Shown piece by piece: positions 35,177 through 43,937 of a stretch of 64,000 nt of DNA. The position numbers and the translations under genes are program-made. The stretch spans positions 682,001 to 746,000 of the forward strand of contig NZ_JAGSPB010000001.1 of the NCBI RefSeq assembly GCF_019204025.1, in the 5' to 3' direction. Origin of the DNA: Erythrobacter ani. Its GTDB lineage: Bacteria > Pseudomonadota > Alphaproteobacteria > Sphingomonadales > Sphingomonadaceae. Position 1 is the first letter of the stretch. Each line of letters opens with the position of its first letter. The notes beneath the pieces were generated by a model, which saw only the letters and a list, made by a program, of their open reading frames with translations, was not told where the DNA came from and did no database searches.

Positions 35177-36277
35177 TCACTCTGTATCCTCGCCGAAATT
35201 GGGAACCGCACCAGGTTGCCAGTCCTCGCCTGCGAACCGGATCGCCGGGGCGATATGCCTGCCTCCCCCATCGGCTTCGACCCATAGCCCACGTTCGGCG
35301 ATATGCGGTTCATCGAGCGCTTCGCGGAAATCGAGCACTGGTGAGAAAGCGACGTCCTTGTCGGCGAACCATTCCACCCATTCCTCGCGCGTCCTGGTGG
35401 CGAAGGTCTCTCGCAGGAAGGCGATCAGCTCGTCCTGTTCGCCTGCCGGTGCTTCGGCCAGCGGTATCAGGTCTTCGCGATCCAGCGCGCCGAGCAGATT
35501 GCGCGCGAACTTGATCTCGCGCCCGCCGAGCACGACGTGTTTGCCGTCGCTGGTCTCGTACACCTGATAAAACCCCGCCCCGCCGAGCGACCGCTGTGCG
35601 CGGCTGACCGGGCTGGGACCTCCGGCGATGGCGCTCCCTGCGGTATGCGCGCACCATGGCAGCAGGCTGTCGAACATCGCGCAGTCGACATACGCGCCCT
35701 CGCCGGTTCTCTCGCGCCCGACCAGCGCCATCAGCACCGCCGATAGCGCCGTCAGCCCGGCGGCAAGGTCGGCGCTTGGCGCGCCGGGGACAACAGGCGT
35801 GCCATCCGGGCCATCATTGACCGAAAGAAACCCGGCCAGCGCCTGAACCGCCATGTCGTGCGCCGGATGGTGCGCCAGCGCGCCCTCCTGTCCGAACGCC
35901 GAGATCGAGCAATAGACTATGTCCGGCTTGATCGCTCTCACGCTGTCATAGTCGAAACCGAGCCGCTGCATCACGCCCGGCCTGAACCCTTCGACGAACA
36001 CGTCTGCATCCGCGATCAGATCGCGCAACGCCGCCTTGCCCTCCTCACTTTTAAGGTCGAGCACCACGCTTTTCTTGCCGCGATTGAGGTTGGCGAACCA
36101 CACAGAATGCTCCGCATCGCCATAGGTATCGAACGGGGCCTGATGGCGCGCAGGATCGCCTGCGGCAGGCTCTACCTTGATTACTTCCGCGCCCTGGTCC
36201 GCCATCATAACCGTCAGCATCGGCCCCGGCAGGAACAGCGACAGGTCGACAACCTTGATCCCCGATAGCTTTCCCAT
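35177..36277 (-). CDS. CaiB/BaiF-family CoA-transferase, copy 1
   Basis: This 366-residue class III CoA-transferase (GIKVVDLSLFLPGPMLTVMMADQGAEVIKVEP) has its catalytic Asp in APSADLAAGL. It is the last gene of the CitE-MaoC-ACAD-CaiB-CaiB operon. ATG 36277 opens the conserved domain, with GGAGG farther upstream. Tandem CaiB pairs either act on two different acids or form a complex. It ends 14 bp from the convergent UTRA regulator. Confidence 0.9.
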   Translation of the reverse strand: MGKLSGIKVVDLSLFLPGPMLTVMMADQGAEVIKVEPAAGDPARHQAPFDTYGDAEHSVWFANLNRGKKSVVLDLKSEEGKAALRDLIADADVFVEGFRPGVMQRLGFDYDSVRAIKPDIVYCSISAFGQEGALAHHPAHDMAVQALAGFLSVNDGPDGTPVVPGAPSADLAAGLTALSAVLMALVGRERTGEGAYVDCAMFDSLLPWCAHTAGSAIAGGPSPVSRAQRSLGGAGFYQVYETSDGKHVVLGGREIKFARNLLGALDREDLIPLAEAPAGEQDELIAFLRETFATRTREEWVEWFADKDVAFSPVLDFREALDEPHIAERGLWVEADGGGRHIAPAIRFAGEDWQPGAVPNFGEDTE

Positions 36278-36296
36278 ACCCCCACAGACCTCCGCT

Positions 36297-37514
36297 TCAG
36301 ACGATACCGCTGGCGCGCAGCTCAGCGATGGCGTTCGCATCATAGCCAAGATCATCGAGAATGGCGTCGCTATCCGCGCCCAGCAAGGGAGCGGCGCGAT
36401 TGGGGAGGCGCTCGCCATCGAATTTCAGCGGGTTGGCGAGCACTTGCAGATCGGGCTTATCGGGGTGGGCGACCTCATCGCGCATCCCGATTTCGTGGAG
36501 CCACGGATTGTCGAGCGCATCGCCCAGTTCGTAAACCGGCGCGACCGGAACATGCCCGGCGAGCAGATCCTGCCAATGCGCCATCGGCTGTTTTGAAAAC
36601 TCCGCATCGAGCAACTCGGTCAGTGCATCGCGGTTCGCCAGCCTATCGGCGTTGTCCGCAAAGCGCGGGTCGTCCTTCAGGTCTGCGCGCCCCATCCGCG
36701 TGGTCAGGATGTCCCAGAATTTGGGCAGCTGGCACATGACGAACATCCAGCCATCGGCGGCTTTGAACATCTGGCTGGGCGTCGCGGTCGGATGTGCGCT
36801 GCGCGGCGTGCGTTGCGTTTCGTCATTATTGTTCATGTACCACAACGCCGGATAGCTGGTCTGATGCACCGCCGCTGACAGCAGATCGGTGTCGACATCG
36901 CGGCCCTTGCCCGACCTTTGCGCATCGACCAGGGCGCCAAGCAACCCAATGCAGAAGATCGTGCCGGTCATGAAATCGACCATCGACAGACCCATGCGCT
37001 GCGGATCGCCGCCCGGCTCCCCGGTCATCTGGCAATAGCCCGCCTCGGCCTGCATCAGATAGTCATAGCCCGGCCATTTCGCCCGCGCATTGTCGCGGCC
37101 ATAGGCGGAGAGGTGCGCGCACACGATCGCAGGATTCACAGCCTTCAGCGCTTCATAGGTCAGCCCCAACCGATCGGGCAGATCGCCGCGCATATTGTTG
37201 GCAACCACATCGCAGGTCGCGGCCAGCTTGCGCAGGATCGCCTGCCCCTCGTCGCTGCCCAAGTCGAGGGTCAGCGAGCGCTTGTTGAGGTTGAAGCTCT
37301 GGAAATAGATGCTTTCGCCTTCGCGCAAAAAGTGCGGCCCGACGGCTCTCGCCGTGTCTCCTGCACCGCGGCGTTTGCCGTCGGGCCCCGCCTTGCCTGG
37401 CGGTTCTATCTTGATCACTTCCGCGCCCATCTGGGCGAGGAACATCGTGCCATAGGGACCGGCACCGTACTGCTCGGCACTGATGACCCGAAAGCCCTTT
37501 AGCGGAAGATGCAT
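36297..37514 (-). CDS. CaiB/BaiF-family CoA-transferase, copy 2
   Basis: This 405-residue class III CoA-transferase (GFRVISAEQYGAGPYGTMFLAQMGAEVIKIEPP) has its catalytic Asp in GLSMVDFMTG. It is clearly divergent from copy 1, so not a recent duplication. In an itaconate-type pathway this enzyme would attach CoA to the dicarboxylate (Ict role), which is inference from the operon. It lies 19 bp from both neighbours. Confidence 0.9.
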   Translation of the reverse strand: MHLPLKGFRVISAEQYGAGPYGTMFLAQMGAEVIKIEPPGKAGPDGKRRGAGDTARAVGPHFLREGESIYFQSFNLNKRSLTLDLGSDEGQAILRKLAATCDVVANNMRGDLPDRLGLTYEALKAVNPAIVCAHLSAYGRDNARAKWPGYDYLMQAEAGYCQMTGEPGGDPQRMGLSMVDFMTGTIFCIGLLGALVDAQRSGKGRDVDTDLLSAAVHQTSYPALWYMNNNDETQRTPRSAHPTATPSQMFKAADGWMFVMCQLPKFWDILTTRMGRADLKDDPRFADNADRLANRDALTELLDAEFSKQPMAHWQDLLAGHVPVAPVYELGDALDNPWLHEIGMRDEVAHPDKPDLQVLANPLKFDGERLPNRAAPLLGADSDAILDDLGYDANAIAELRASGIV

Positions 37515-37533
37515 GGCGCCTGCCCCGCCGCGC

Positions 37534-38718
37534 TCAGATCTGGTTTTCTTTGAGGTGCTGTTTGGCGATGATCATCCGCTGCATTTCGTTGGTCCCCTCT
37601 CCGATGCACATCAGCATGCTGTCGCGATAATAGCGTTCGATGTCGTATTCCTTGGAATAGGAATAGCCACCATAGATGCGCATCGCCTCCTGACTGTTGT
37701 CGACCGCCGCTTCGGAGGCGAAGTATTTGGCGATACCCGCTTCCTTGTCGCAGCGCTCACCCTTGTCATAGGCTTCGGAGGCATCGAGCGTCAGCAGACG
37801 GGCGGCGCGGGCGCGGGTGACCATTTCGCCGAGTTTTAGTTGGATCGCCTGATGCTGCGCGATCGGCTTGCCCATGGTCTCGCGTTGCTGCGCGTATTCG
37901 GTGGCGAGACGCAGCGATCCTTCGGCAAGGCCCACACCGCGCGCGGCGACATTGATGCGGCCAAGCTCAAGCCCGCCGGTTGCCTGGAAGAAGCCTTGCC
38001 CCTCGACCCCGCCGATCAGCTGGTCTGCCGGGATGCGATAATCTTCCATAATGAGTTCGGCGCTGTCGATCGCCTTATAGCCGAGCTTATCGAACTTCTT
38101 ACCGGTGGTCAGCCCGTCCCGTTTGTCGGCGATGAACAGGCTCATGCCCTTGTAACGCGGATCGGCGCCCGGATCGGTCTTCGCCAGCAATGCGAAGGCT
38201 TGCCCATTGAGCGCGTTCGAAATCCAGGTTTTGGTGCCGTTGAGCACATAGTCGTCGCCTTCGCGCTTGGCGACGGTACGGATCGCCTGAAGGTCGGTCC
38301 CGGCATTCGGCTCGGTCAGAGCCAGCCCGCCGCGAATCTCGCCCGTGGCAAACTTCGGCAGCCATTTCATCTTCTGCTCGGGCGTCCCGAACCGCTCGAC
38401 AGCGGCTGCCATGATGAGGTGCGAATTGAAGATGCCGGTGATCGCCATCCAGTAGCTGGAGATGCGCATCACGATCTTGGCATAGGTCGTCGCAGGCAGG
38501 CCCAGCCCGCCATATTCCTGACCGATTGTCGCGCCGAACAGGCCCATCTCGGCCATCTGCTCGACCAGCTTTTCTGGCCAGATATCGCCATGATCGTGAT
38601 GGCGCACGACCGGGATCACCTCGCGTTCAAGCCACCGGTCGATCGCGTCCATGAAGGCGCGTTCTTCGTCCGGTTCGATGGTGCGGATCTGATCGTCGAG
38701 AGTTGCGGCGGTAGCCAT
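37534..38718 (-). CDS. acyl-CoA dehydrogenase (short-chain/glutaryl-type size)
   Basis: This 394-residue acyl-CoA dehydrogenase has GGLALTEPNAGTDLQAIRT, KTWISNALNG, YGGYSYSKEYDIERYYRD and IGEGTNEMQR, which holds the catalytic Glu. It introduces a 2,3-double bond into an acyl-CoA, perhaps methylsuccinyl- or glutaryl-like given the neighbours. ATG 38718 has AAGGA 8 nt upstream. It lies between MaoC and CaiB in the operon. Confidence 0.92.
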   Translation of the reverse strand: MATAATLDDQIRTIEPDEERAFMDAIDRWLEREVIPVVRHHDHGDIWPEKLVEQMAEMGLFGATIGQEYGGLGLPATTYAKIVMRISSYWMAITGIFNSHLIMAAAVERFGTPEQKMKWLPKFATGEIRGGLALTEPNAGTDLQAIRTVAKREGDDYVLNGTKTWISNALNGQAFALLAKTDPGADPRYKGMSLFIADKRDGLTTGKKFDKLGYKAIDSAELIMEDYRIPADQLIGGVEGQGFFQATGGLELGRINVAARGVGLAEGSLRLATEYAQQRETMGKPIAQHQAIQLKLGEMVTRARAARLLTLDASEAYDKGERCDKEAGIAKYFASEAAVDNSQEAMRIYGGYSYSKEYDIERYYRDSMLMCIGEGTNEMQRMIIAKQHLKENQI

Positions 38719-38752
38719 AGTAGAGTCCTTGAGGGGGTGTGTCTGTCGATTC

Positions 38753-39262
38753 CTAGTCGTCGAGGCCGCCAAAGCCGCGCTTCCAGACCAGAACGGTACG
38801 TTTATAGTGGCTGACCATGTCGCCATGCTGGTTCTTGGCGATGGTCTTGAAAGTAACGATGCCCTGTTCGGGGCGGCTCTTGCTTTCACGCTTTTCGAGC
38901 ACTTCGCTTTCGCAATAGAGCGTATCGCCGACGAATAACGGCTTGGTCATGCGCACCTCGTCCCAGCCGAGATTGGCGATCGCTTTGCCGCTGGTGTCGG
39001 AGACGCTCATCCCGGTCATCAATGCGATGGTGAATGGCGACACGACCAGCGGCTTGCCGAACTCGGTGTCCTTCGAAAGCTCGTAATCGAAATGCGCCGG
39101 ATGGGTGTTCATGGTGAGCAGCGTGAACCACACATTGTCGGCATCGGTGATGGTCCGACCGGGGCGGTGTTCATAGACGTGGCCTTCCACGAAATCTTCG
39201 AAGTAACGGCCCTGAACCTCGCGAAAGCGGCCCGGAGATACTTCGATTACGCCGTCACGCAT
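38753..39262 (-). CDS. MaoC-family hydratase
   Basis: This 169-residue hot-dog-fold protein (GRYFEDFVEGHVYEHRPGRTITDADNVWFTLLTMNTHPAHFD) has the hydratase-2 Asp/His motif region DADN...MNTHPAH. It hydrates an enoyl-CoA such as mesaconyl-, itaconyl- or crotonyl-CoA. ATG 39262 is chosen because GAGGAG lies 7 nt upstream, inside the end of the CitE gene; the two genes overlap by 8 bp. In itaconate breakdown a MaoC-type Ich precedes a CitE-type lyase, as here. Confidence 0.9.
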   Translation of the reverse strand: MRDGVIEVSPGRFREVQGRYFEDFVEGHVYEHRPGRTITDADNVWFTLLTMNTHPAHFDYELSKDTEFGKPLVVSPFTIALMTGMSVSDTSGKAIANLGWDEVRMTKPLFVGDTLYCESEVLEKRESKSRPEQGIVTFKTIAKNQHGDMVSHYKRTVLVWKRGFGGLDD

Positions 39263-40079
39263 GTGCTTGCTCCTCATGCCGCGCGATCACCGCGCGATAT
39301 TTCTTGATAAATGGCGCTTCGAGCATGCGCCCCCTGAACCGGATCGCGCGGCCACCGCCCGCTTCATAGGCTTCAAGCGCCTCGCGCGCTTCGGCCACTT
39401 CTGCGTCGCTCGGAGCGAAGGCGGACTGGATCGCGGGCACCTGACGCGGATGGATCGCGGCCTTGGCGCTGAACCCGATGGCGCGGGCGCGGGCAGCCTC
39501 TTCGGCCAGCCCTTCCGCGTCATCAAGCTGGATGAAGGGAACGTCGATCGCGGGCTTCTTCGCTTCGGCGCAGGCGAGGATGACATGCTGACGCGCGGCC
39601 AGCAGCGGCTCCCACGCCAGCTCGACACCAAGCTCACCGGAAAAATCCCCGCCACCGAACATAACGGCGGCAACTGCTTCATGCGATGCGATGTCGAGCG
39701 CGCCACGCAACCCCTTGGGCGTTTCGATCAAGGGGACCAATGCCGGACATTTATCGCTCAACGCGCCTGCGACGACGTCGATCTCGGCCACCGCCTCGAC
39801 CATCGGCACAAGCAATGTCTCCGGCAAGGTGCCTGCATCGGCCAGCGCAGCCAAGTCGCGAATACCCGCAGCCGTCGTCACAGCGTTGATCCGGATCGCC
39901 CAGCCCTGCCGCTCCTCGGCAATCTCTGACAGCGCCGCGTTGCGCGCACTCTGTTTGTCTTCGGCCGCGACCGCATCTTCCAGATCGATGATCGTCAGGT
40001 CGGCTCCACCAGCGCGCGCCTTGCCAAAGCGGTCGGATCGCGATCCGGGAACGAACAGGAGGCTGGCGGCAGTGAACAC
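39255..40079 (-). CDS. CitE/HpcH-type CoA-ester lyase
   Basis: This 274-residue TIM-barrel lyase has LLFVPGSRSDRFGKA, the IIDLEDAVAAEDK metal motif, FGGGDFSGELG and KAAIHPRQVPAI near the end. It cleaves citramalyl-, malyl- or methylmalyl-CoA type thioesters to acetyl-CoA plus pyruvate or glyoxylate. The frame has no good ATG; I take GTG 40079, just before the conserved LLFVPGSR. It is the first gene of the five-gene operon, 55 bp downstream of a perfect ATTTGTCCGGACAAAT palindrome. Confidence 0.85.
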   Translation of the reverse strand: MFTAASLLFVPGSRSDRFGKARAGGADLTIIDLEDAVAAEDKQSARNAALSEIAEERQGWAIRINAVTTAAGIRDLAALADAGTLPETLLVPMVEAVAEIDVVAGALSDKCPALVPLIETPKGLRGALDIASHEAVAAVMFGGGDFSGELGVELAWEPLLAARQHVILACAEAKKPAIDVPFIQLDDAEGLAEEAARARAIGFSAKAAIHPRQVPAIQSAFAPSDAEVAEAREALEAYEAGGGRAIRFRGRMLEAPFIKKYRAVIARHEEQAHA

Positions 40080-40134
40080 GTTCTTGCGTAGCTCCAGTGA
40101 AAAGCGGAAAGTGAGCCCGAATTGAGACTTCACA

Positions 40135-40150
40135 ATTTGTCCGGACAAAT
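40135..40150. promoter_or_regulatory. ATTTGTCCGGACAAAT palindrome, site 2
   Basis: A perfect 16-bp palindrome lies upstream of the CitE operon in the 142-bp divergent region shared with the DUF1838 gene. It is identical to the one at 44718-44733. Confidence 0.75.
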
Positions 40151-40176
40151 CTAAAGTCAAGGATGAAATGCGCAAA

Positions 40177-40186
40177 TGTCCGGACA
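40177..40186. promoter_or_regulatory. TGTCCGGACA site 3
   Basis: A 10-bp perfect core (context AAATGTCCGGACAATTT) lies 35 bp before the DUF1838 ATG. With site 2 it gives one site per divergent promoter, with centres 39 bp apart. Confidence 0.65.
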
Positions 40187-40221
40187 ATTTCCGGTATATA
40201 CATCGCTTGGGGAGGGAACAG

Positions 40222-41154
40222 ATGAAATTCATGAGATCGCTTTTGGTTGCAGCAGGCTTTGCCGGATCGGCAATGATCGCAGGCGCTCCGGCGCAAGCGC
40301 AGATGCTCGACCCGTCCGTCCCCGAAGACGCGCTGGAAATTTCCAAGCGGCTGCAATGCGGCGTTTCTGCCGACGAACCCGCGGTCTATCATTGGTCGGG
40401 CAACATCTATGGCCGCGCGCCGGGCCAGCGCGACAAGCTGCTGTTCAAAGGCGAAGGCATGAACATCCGTCGCTGCGTCGAGGTGACCGATCCCGAGCGC
40501 GGCACCGGCTGGCGGCTGATCAGCCGCGAGGTCATGCTGATGCTCGACCCGGAAACCGGCGAAGTCGTGAACGAATGGGAGAACCCCTATACCGGTGAAA
40601 CCGTGTCGGTGATGCAGATCCACAACGATCCGGTGAACGGCAGGCCCAATTTCGCAGTCGGCAGCGATGGATCGCCGTTCCAACTTTCGACGCTGAAGGA
40701 ATCCGGCCCCTATGTCTTTATCCCGTTCGAGGTGCCGCTGTTCTACCCGAACCCGCTTGCGGGGGCGTATCAGGAGTATGTCGGCAATTCCTATCACGCG
40801 ATGGAAATCTTCGACTTCGCCGCGTTGAAGGACGACCTTTACGACGCCTCTACCCCGACGGCCTATCCGATGATCAGCTGGGTGCGCATTTCGCCATGGG
40901 CTCCGTGGATGGAGATGGGCGGACGTCCCGGTCAAATGGTCTTTAATGCGATGGGTCAGAAACTGCCAGGTGGGTTCGAAGAGCTGCCCGATGTGCTCAA
41001 GACCGAGATCAGGGCAAACTACCCGATCTACGAACAGGCCCCGCCAAAGGACGATACACGCCGCAACGAGACCACCTGGACCAAGTTCAAGATGCTCACC
41101 GATCAGGCGCGCGCAGCCGAAGCGGACGCGCCCAAAGATGAAGCTGGTCATTGA
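40222..41154 (+). CDS. DUF1838 family exported protein
   Basis: This 310-residue protein has a signal peptide (KFMRSLLVAAGFAGSAMIAGAPAQA) and a DUF1838-type domain (LFKGEGMNIRRCVEV, LISREVMLMLDPETGEVVNEWENPYTGE, HNDPVN). The biochemical function of DUF1838 is not known to me. The ATG has GGAGGGAACAG upstream. It is transcribed alone, away from the CitE operon, under its own TGTCCGGACA site, and ends at a strong terminator. The shared control implies a role in the same catabolism, probably in the periplasm. Confidence 0.85.
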   Translation: MKFMRSLLVAAGFAGSAMIAGAPAQAQMLDPSVPEDALEISKRLQCGVSADEPAVYHWSGNIYGRAPGQRDKLLFKGEGMNIRRCVEVTDPERGTGWRLISREVMLMLDPETGEVVNEWENPYTGETVSVMQIHNDPVNGRPNFAVGSDGSPFQLSTLKESGPYVFIPFEVPLFYPNPLAGAYQEYVGNSYHAMEIFDFAALKDDLYDASTPTAYPMISWVRISPWAPWMEMGGRPGQMVFNAMGQKLPGGFEELPDVLKTEIRANYPIYEQAPPKDDTRRNETTWTKFKMLTDQARAAEADAPKDEAGH

Positions 41155-41179
41155 TCGAAGCGGATGGGGCTAACACATG

Positions 41180-41217
41180 AAAAAGGGGCGGGAGCTACAG
41201 CTTCCCGCCCCCTTTTT
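41180..41217. terminator. bidirectional terminator between DUF1838 and TonB genes
   Basis: A GC-rich stem, GGGGCGGGA-GCT with AGCTTCCCGCCCC, has one bulge and is flanked by AAAAA and CTTTTT. It suits both convergent genes. Confidence 0.85.
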
Positions 41218-41235
41218 ATTGTCGGTGTCGCGCGT

Positions 41236-43758
41236 TTAGAAACGATACCGCAGGATCGCCCCGAACCGGCGGCTTCGGCGATTGTTGTACTGGAACCCGC
41301 GCGACTGGCCTGCCGATGCAAGGTTGAAGCCGTTCTCGATCACCACGCCGTTCACGACGAAGCTGCCATTGCCGCCGCTTGGATCGAGGAAGCGCAAGAC
41401 ACCGAGCGGCGCATCTTCGTTGGTGAGGTTTCTGCCGTAGAAGGTGAGGCTCAGATTATCACGATAGTCGAACGTGATCCGGGCATCGAGTTCGAAGGAT
41501 TCTCCGGTCTCCGCGAGGTTCTGAACTTGCGCGAAGCGGCTGGAGAGGTAGTTCCCGTTGACCGAAAACAGCGCCGAGAAGTCGTCGGTGAGTTCGACAT
41601 CGTAATCGGCGTAGAAGGAAGCCTGATGCCGGGCCTGACGCGGCAGTGATTGTCCGGTCAGATCGGGATCGCCAAACACCGCACCCTGCGTCGCTTCGGT
41701 GCCATCGGTGAACTCGGTATCGGTCCAGGCATAGTTCCCGCCCAGCGTCACACCGGGCAGAGCCTGCGGGCTCCAGATCGCGTCGATCTCCACGCCGAAA
41801 ATGTCCACATCGCCGAGGTTGGCCGTGACCGACCCCACGGTGCTCGCCGCGCCCAATGCGGCGAGGTTTTCGGTCAGCTGATAGTCAGTCAACGTCGAGA
41901 AGAAACCGGCGATGTTGAAGATCAACTGGTTGTTGAAGAACGCATTCTTCGACCCGAGCTCGAACTGCCAGACCGATTCTTCATCGAACGTGCCGAAGCC
42001 GAATTCAAAGCCCTGTGCGCCGTTGAACCCGCCCGGCTTGGTCCCGCGAGAAGCGCTCGCGTAAACCAGATTGTCAGGCGTCGCGTCGAAATCGATGATG
42101 AAGCGCGGCGTAACCGCATTGAAGGTCGCTTCGACGTCGAACGGGCTTCCGTCGGCGAGGCTGGTGAGCACCCCGGTATCGCGGTCGAACACACGCAGGC
42201 GCTGCTGCTCCTCGGCCCACCGAAGCTCCGCGGTGGCAGTCAGCCGATCGCTGAAATCATAGGCGACCGAGCCGAAAACGGAGAAGTTCTCGATGGTCGA
42301 TTCTTCGGGCGGCGGCGGTGCGAGATCGAGCGGTCCAGCGGCGTTGAATGCGAAGGCGGCGCCGAATGCGGCAGCGACTTGCGACAATGTTGCCTGTTCT
42401 GATGCGATGATAGCCGCATCCCGCTCGGGCGTGAATGCGTCGAGCAAGACATCGTCTTCCTCATCGTTGCGGAAATAGTACCCGCCGATGCGCCAGCGGA
42501 ACGGGCGATCCTGCGGCGAGTCGAGGCGGATTTCCGCAACATAGGTTTCCTGCAAATCGTCATCGTTCGTGGTGAAGTCGAACGGCAGCAGCCCGACACC
42601 AACGCCGATAATCGTTCCCGGAGGAGCCGGGGGAGGAGCGAACACCGCCGGAAACGGCCCGAATATGCGCGCCGTGCCGAAGGATTCGGGCTGGCCATCG
42701 CTGTCGATCAGGTCGCGGAAATCTTCACGCGTATAGCCGAAGGTCGAAACGAGCGTGTATTCGCCCAGCTCGAACTCGTTATTCATCGAGAAGAAGAACT
42801 CCTCGCGCTCAAGCCCGCCTCCAGGTCCGATCACGTCAGGGATCTGTGGCGGACCGCTCGGGTTGGGCGGAGCTGTGGGGACGACGCCCTGGAAAAACGG
42901 CTGATCACCGCCAAGGTCGATTCCGCCCGGAACGTTGACGTTCAGATCCTCGAAGCCAAGCAATCCGATCGGGAAGTGCCCGTCATCATCCTCGTTGTAG
43001 GCAAGGCGGAATTTCGTCGTCCACCCCGGCGTCGGGCGTACTTCGAGAGTGCCACCGATGCTGAATGAAGATTCATTACCAACCGATGGGTTGGCGTTGC
43101 TTGGAATGTCGAATTCGCTCTGGAAATCGTAATACCGCGCGGCGATCGAGAAGAACACCTTGTCCTCGACAATCGGGCCGCGGACATTGCCGAGCAGCTC
43201 GTAGAGGTTGTCCTCGCCGATTTCGAAGCTGAACTCACCGCCGAAATCATTGGTCGGTTGGCGCGTCGTGATGTTGATCGCGCCCGAATAGGTATTGCGT
43301 CCGAACAGCGCGGATTGCGGCCCCTTGATGATCTCGATCGTGTCGATATCGCCAAAGTTCAGGCTGCGGATCGACTGGGTCACGTTGACGTTGTCGATAA
43401 ACACCGACACGCCGGAATCGCCCAGAATGTTAGCTTGTCCGCGAATGATCGGACGGTCGAACTGCCGCCCGAACGGGGTGTCGAACACGAATCCTGGCGT
43501 CCGGCGCGACAGATCCTCGATGTCGCGGATGCCCTGTTCGAACAGATCCTCCGATGTGAAAGCACTCACCGCAACGGGAACATCCTGGATGCTCTCTTCC
43601 TTTTTGCGGGCTGTGACGATGATAACATTGCCGCTGTCCGGGTCGTTATCCTGTTCGGCGGCATCAGCGCTGGATGCGTTGTCATTGTCCTGGGCCGCAA
43701 GCGCCCCTGGCGTAAGTATTGTGGCTGCGAGCAACGCGCTACGCACGATCATTTTCAT
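41236..43758 (-). CDS. TonB-dependent outer-membrane receptor
   Basis: This 840-residue receptor has a signal peptide (KMIVRSALLAATILTPGALAA), IIVTARKKEES near the mature start (TonB-box-like), plug motifs (IIRGQANILGDSGVSVFIDNV, IIKGPQSALFGRNTYSGAINI), and a barrel ending in ...LRYRF. The ATG has GGGAGG 7 nt upstream. It is a single-gene unit preceded by an ATTTGTCCAGACAAAT site and a leader hairpin. It probably imports the substrate of the TTGTCCGGACAA regulon, like the receptor at 44808. Confidence 0.95.
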   Translation of the reverse strand: MKMIVRSALLAATILTPGALAAQDNDNASSADAAEQDNDPDSGNVIIVTARKKEESIQDVPVAVSAFTSEDLFEQGIRDIEDLSRRTPGFVFDTPFGRQFDRPIIRGQANILGDSGVSVFIDNVNVTQSIRSLNFGDIDTIEIIKGPQSALFGRNTYSGAINITTRQPTNDFGGEFSFEIGEDNLYELLGNVRGPIVEDKVFFSIAARYYDFQSEFDIPSNANPSVGNESSFSIGGTLEVRPTPGWTTKFRLAYNEDDDGHFPIGLLGFEDLNVNVPGGIDLGGDQPFFQGVVPTAPPNPSGPPQIPDVIGPGGGLEREEFFFSMNNEFELGEYTLVSTFGYTREDFRDLIDSDGQPESFGTARIFGPFPAVFAPPPAPPGTIIGVGVGLLPFDFTTNDDDLQETYVAEIRLDSPQDRPFRWRIGGYYFRNDEEDDVLLDAFTPERDAAIIASEQATLSQVAAAFGAAFAFNAAGPLDLAPPPPEESTIENFSVFGSVAYDFSDRLTATAELRWAEEQQRLRVFDRDTGVLTSLADGSPFDVEATFNAVTPRFIIDFDATPDNLVYASASRGTKPGGFNGAQGFEFGFGTFDEESVWQFELGSKNAFFNNQLIFNIAGFFSTLTDYQLTENLAALGAASTVGSVTANLGDVDIFGVEIDAIWSPQALPGVTLGGNYAWTDTEFTDGTEATQGAVFGDPDLTGQSLPRQARHQASFYADYDVELTDDFSALFSVNGNYLSSRFAQVQNLAETGESFELDARITFDYRDNLSLTFYGRNLTNEDAPLGVLRFLDPSGGNGSFVVNGVVIENGFNLASAGQSRGFQYNNRRSRRFGAILRYRF

Positions 43759-43775
43759 GTTTTGCCTCCCTCAAC

Positions 43776-43797
43776 TCACTGCGATCCCGCGCAGTGA
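43776..43797. promoter_or_regulatory. 8-bp inverted repeat in the TonB receptor leader
   Basis: TCACTGCG (43776-43783) and CGCAGTGA (43790-43797) are exact inverses with a 6-nt loop, 18 bp upstream of the receptor ATG. It could be an mRNA hairpin that affects translation, or a second protein site. Confidence 0.4.
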
Positions 43798-43836
43798 TAT
43801 TTCCGTCCCTCTTCATATTTCTGCCCGGACTCGAAA

Positions 43837-43852
43837 ATTTGTCCAGACAAAT
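43837..43852. promoter_or_regulatory. ATTTGTCCAGACAAAT site 4
   Basis: This lies 79 bp upstream of the TonB receptor ATG. It is a one-base variant (CCAG for CCGG) of the 16-bp palindrome, and symmetry extends into flanking AA/TT so that 10 of 11 positions pair per arm (43834-43855). Confidence 0.65.
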
Positions 43853-43937
43853 TTTTACCCTATGCCCCGATTTGCCGAACAATCGAGTTCTGAGAGCAAC
43901 GCCGCGCGCCGTCCTGTGCGCCCCGGCGCAAACCGCG

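Noticed and set aside
39751-41151. A 466-codon antisense frame across DUF1838 and the operator pair
   Set aside because: It runs through a divergent promoter and two palindromes and has no recognisable motif.
43910-43937. Terminator after the membrane-protein gene
   Set aside because: Only short GC stems without a T-run are visible.
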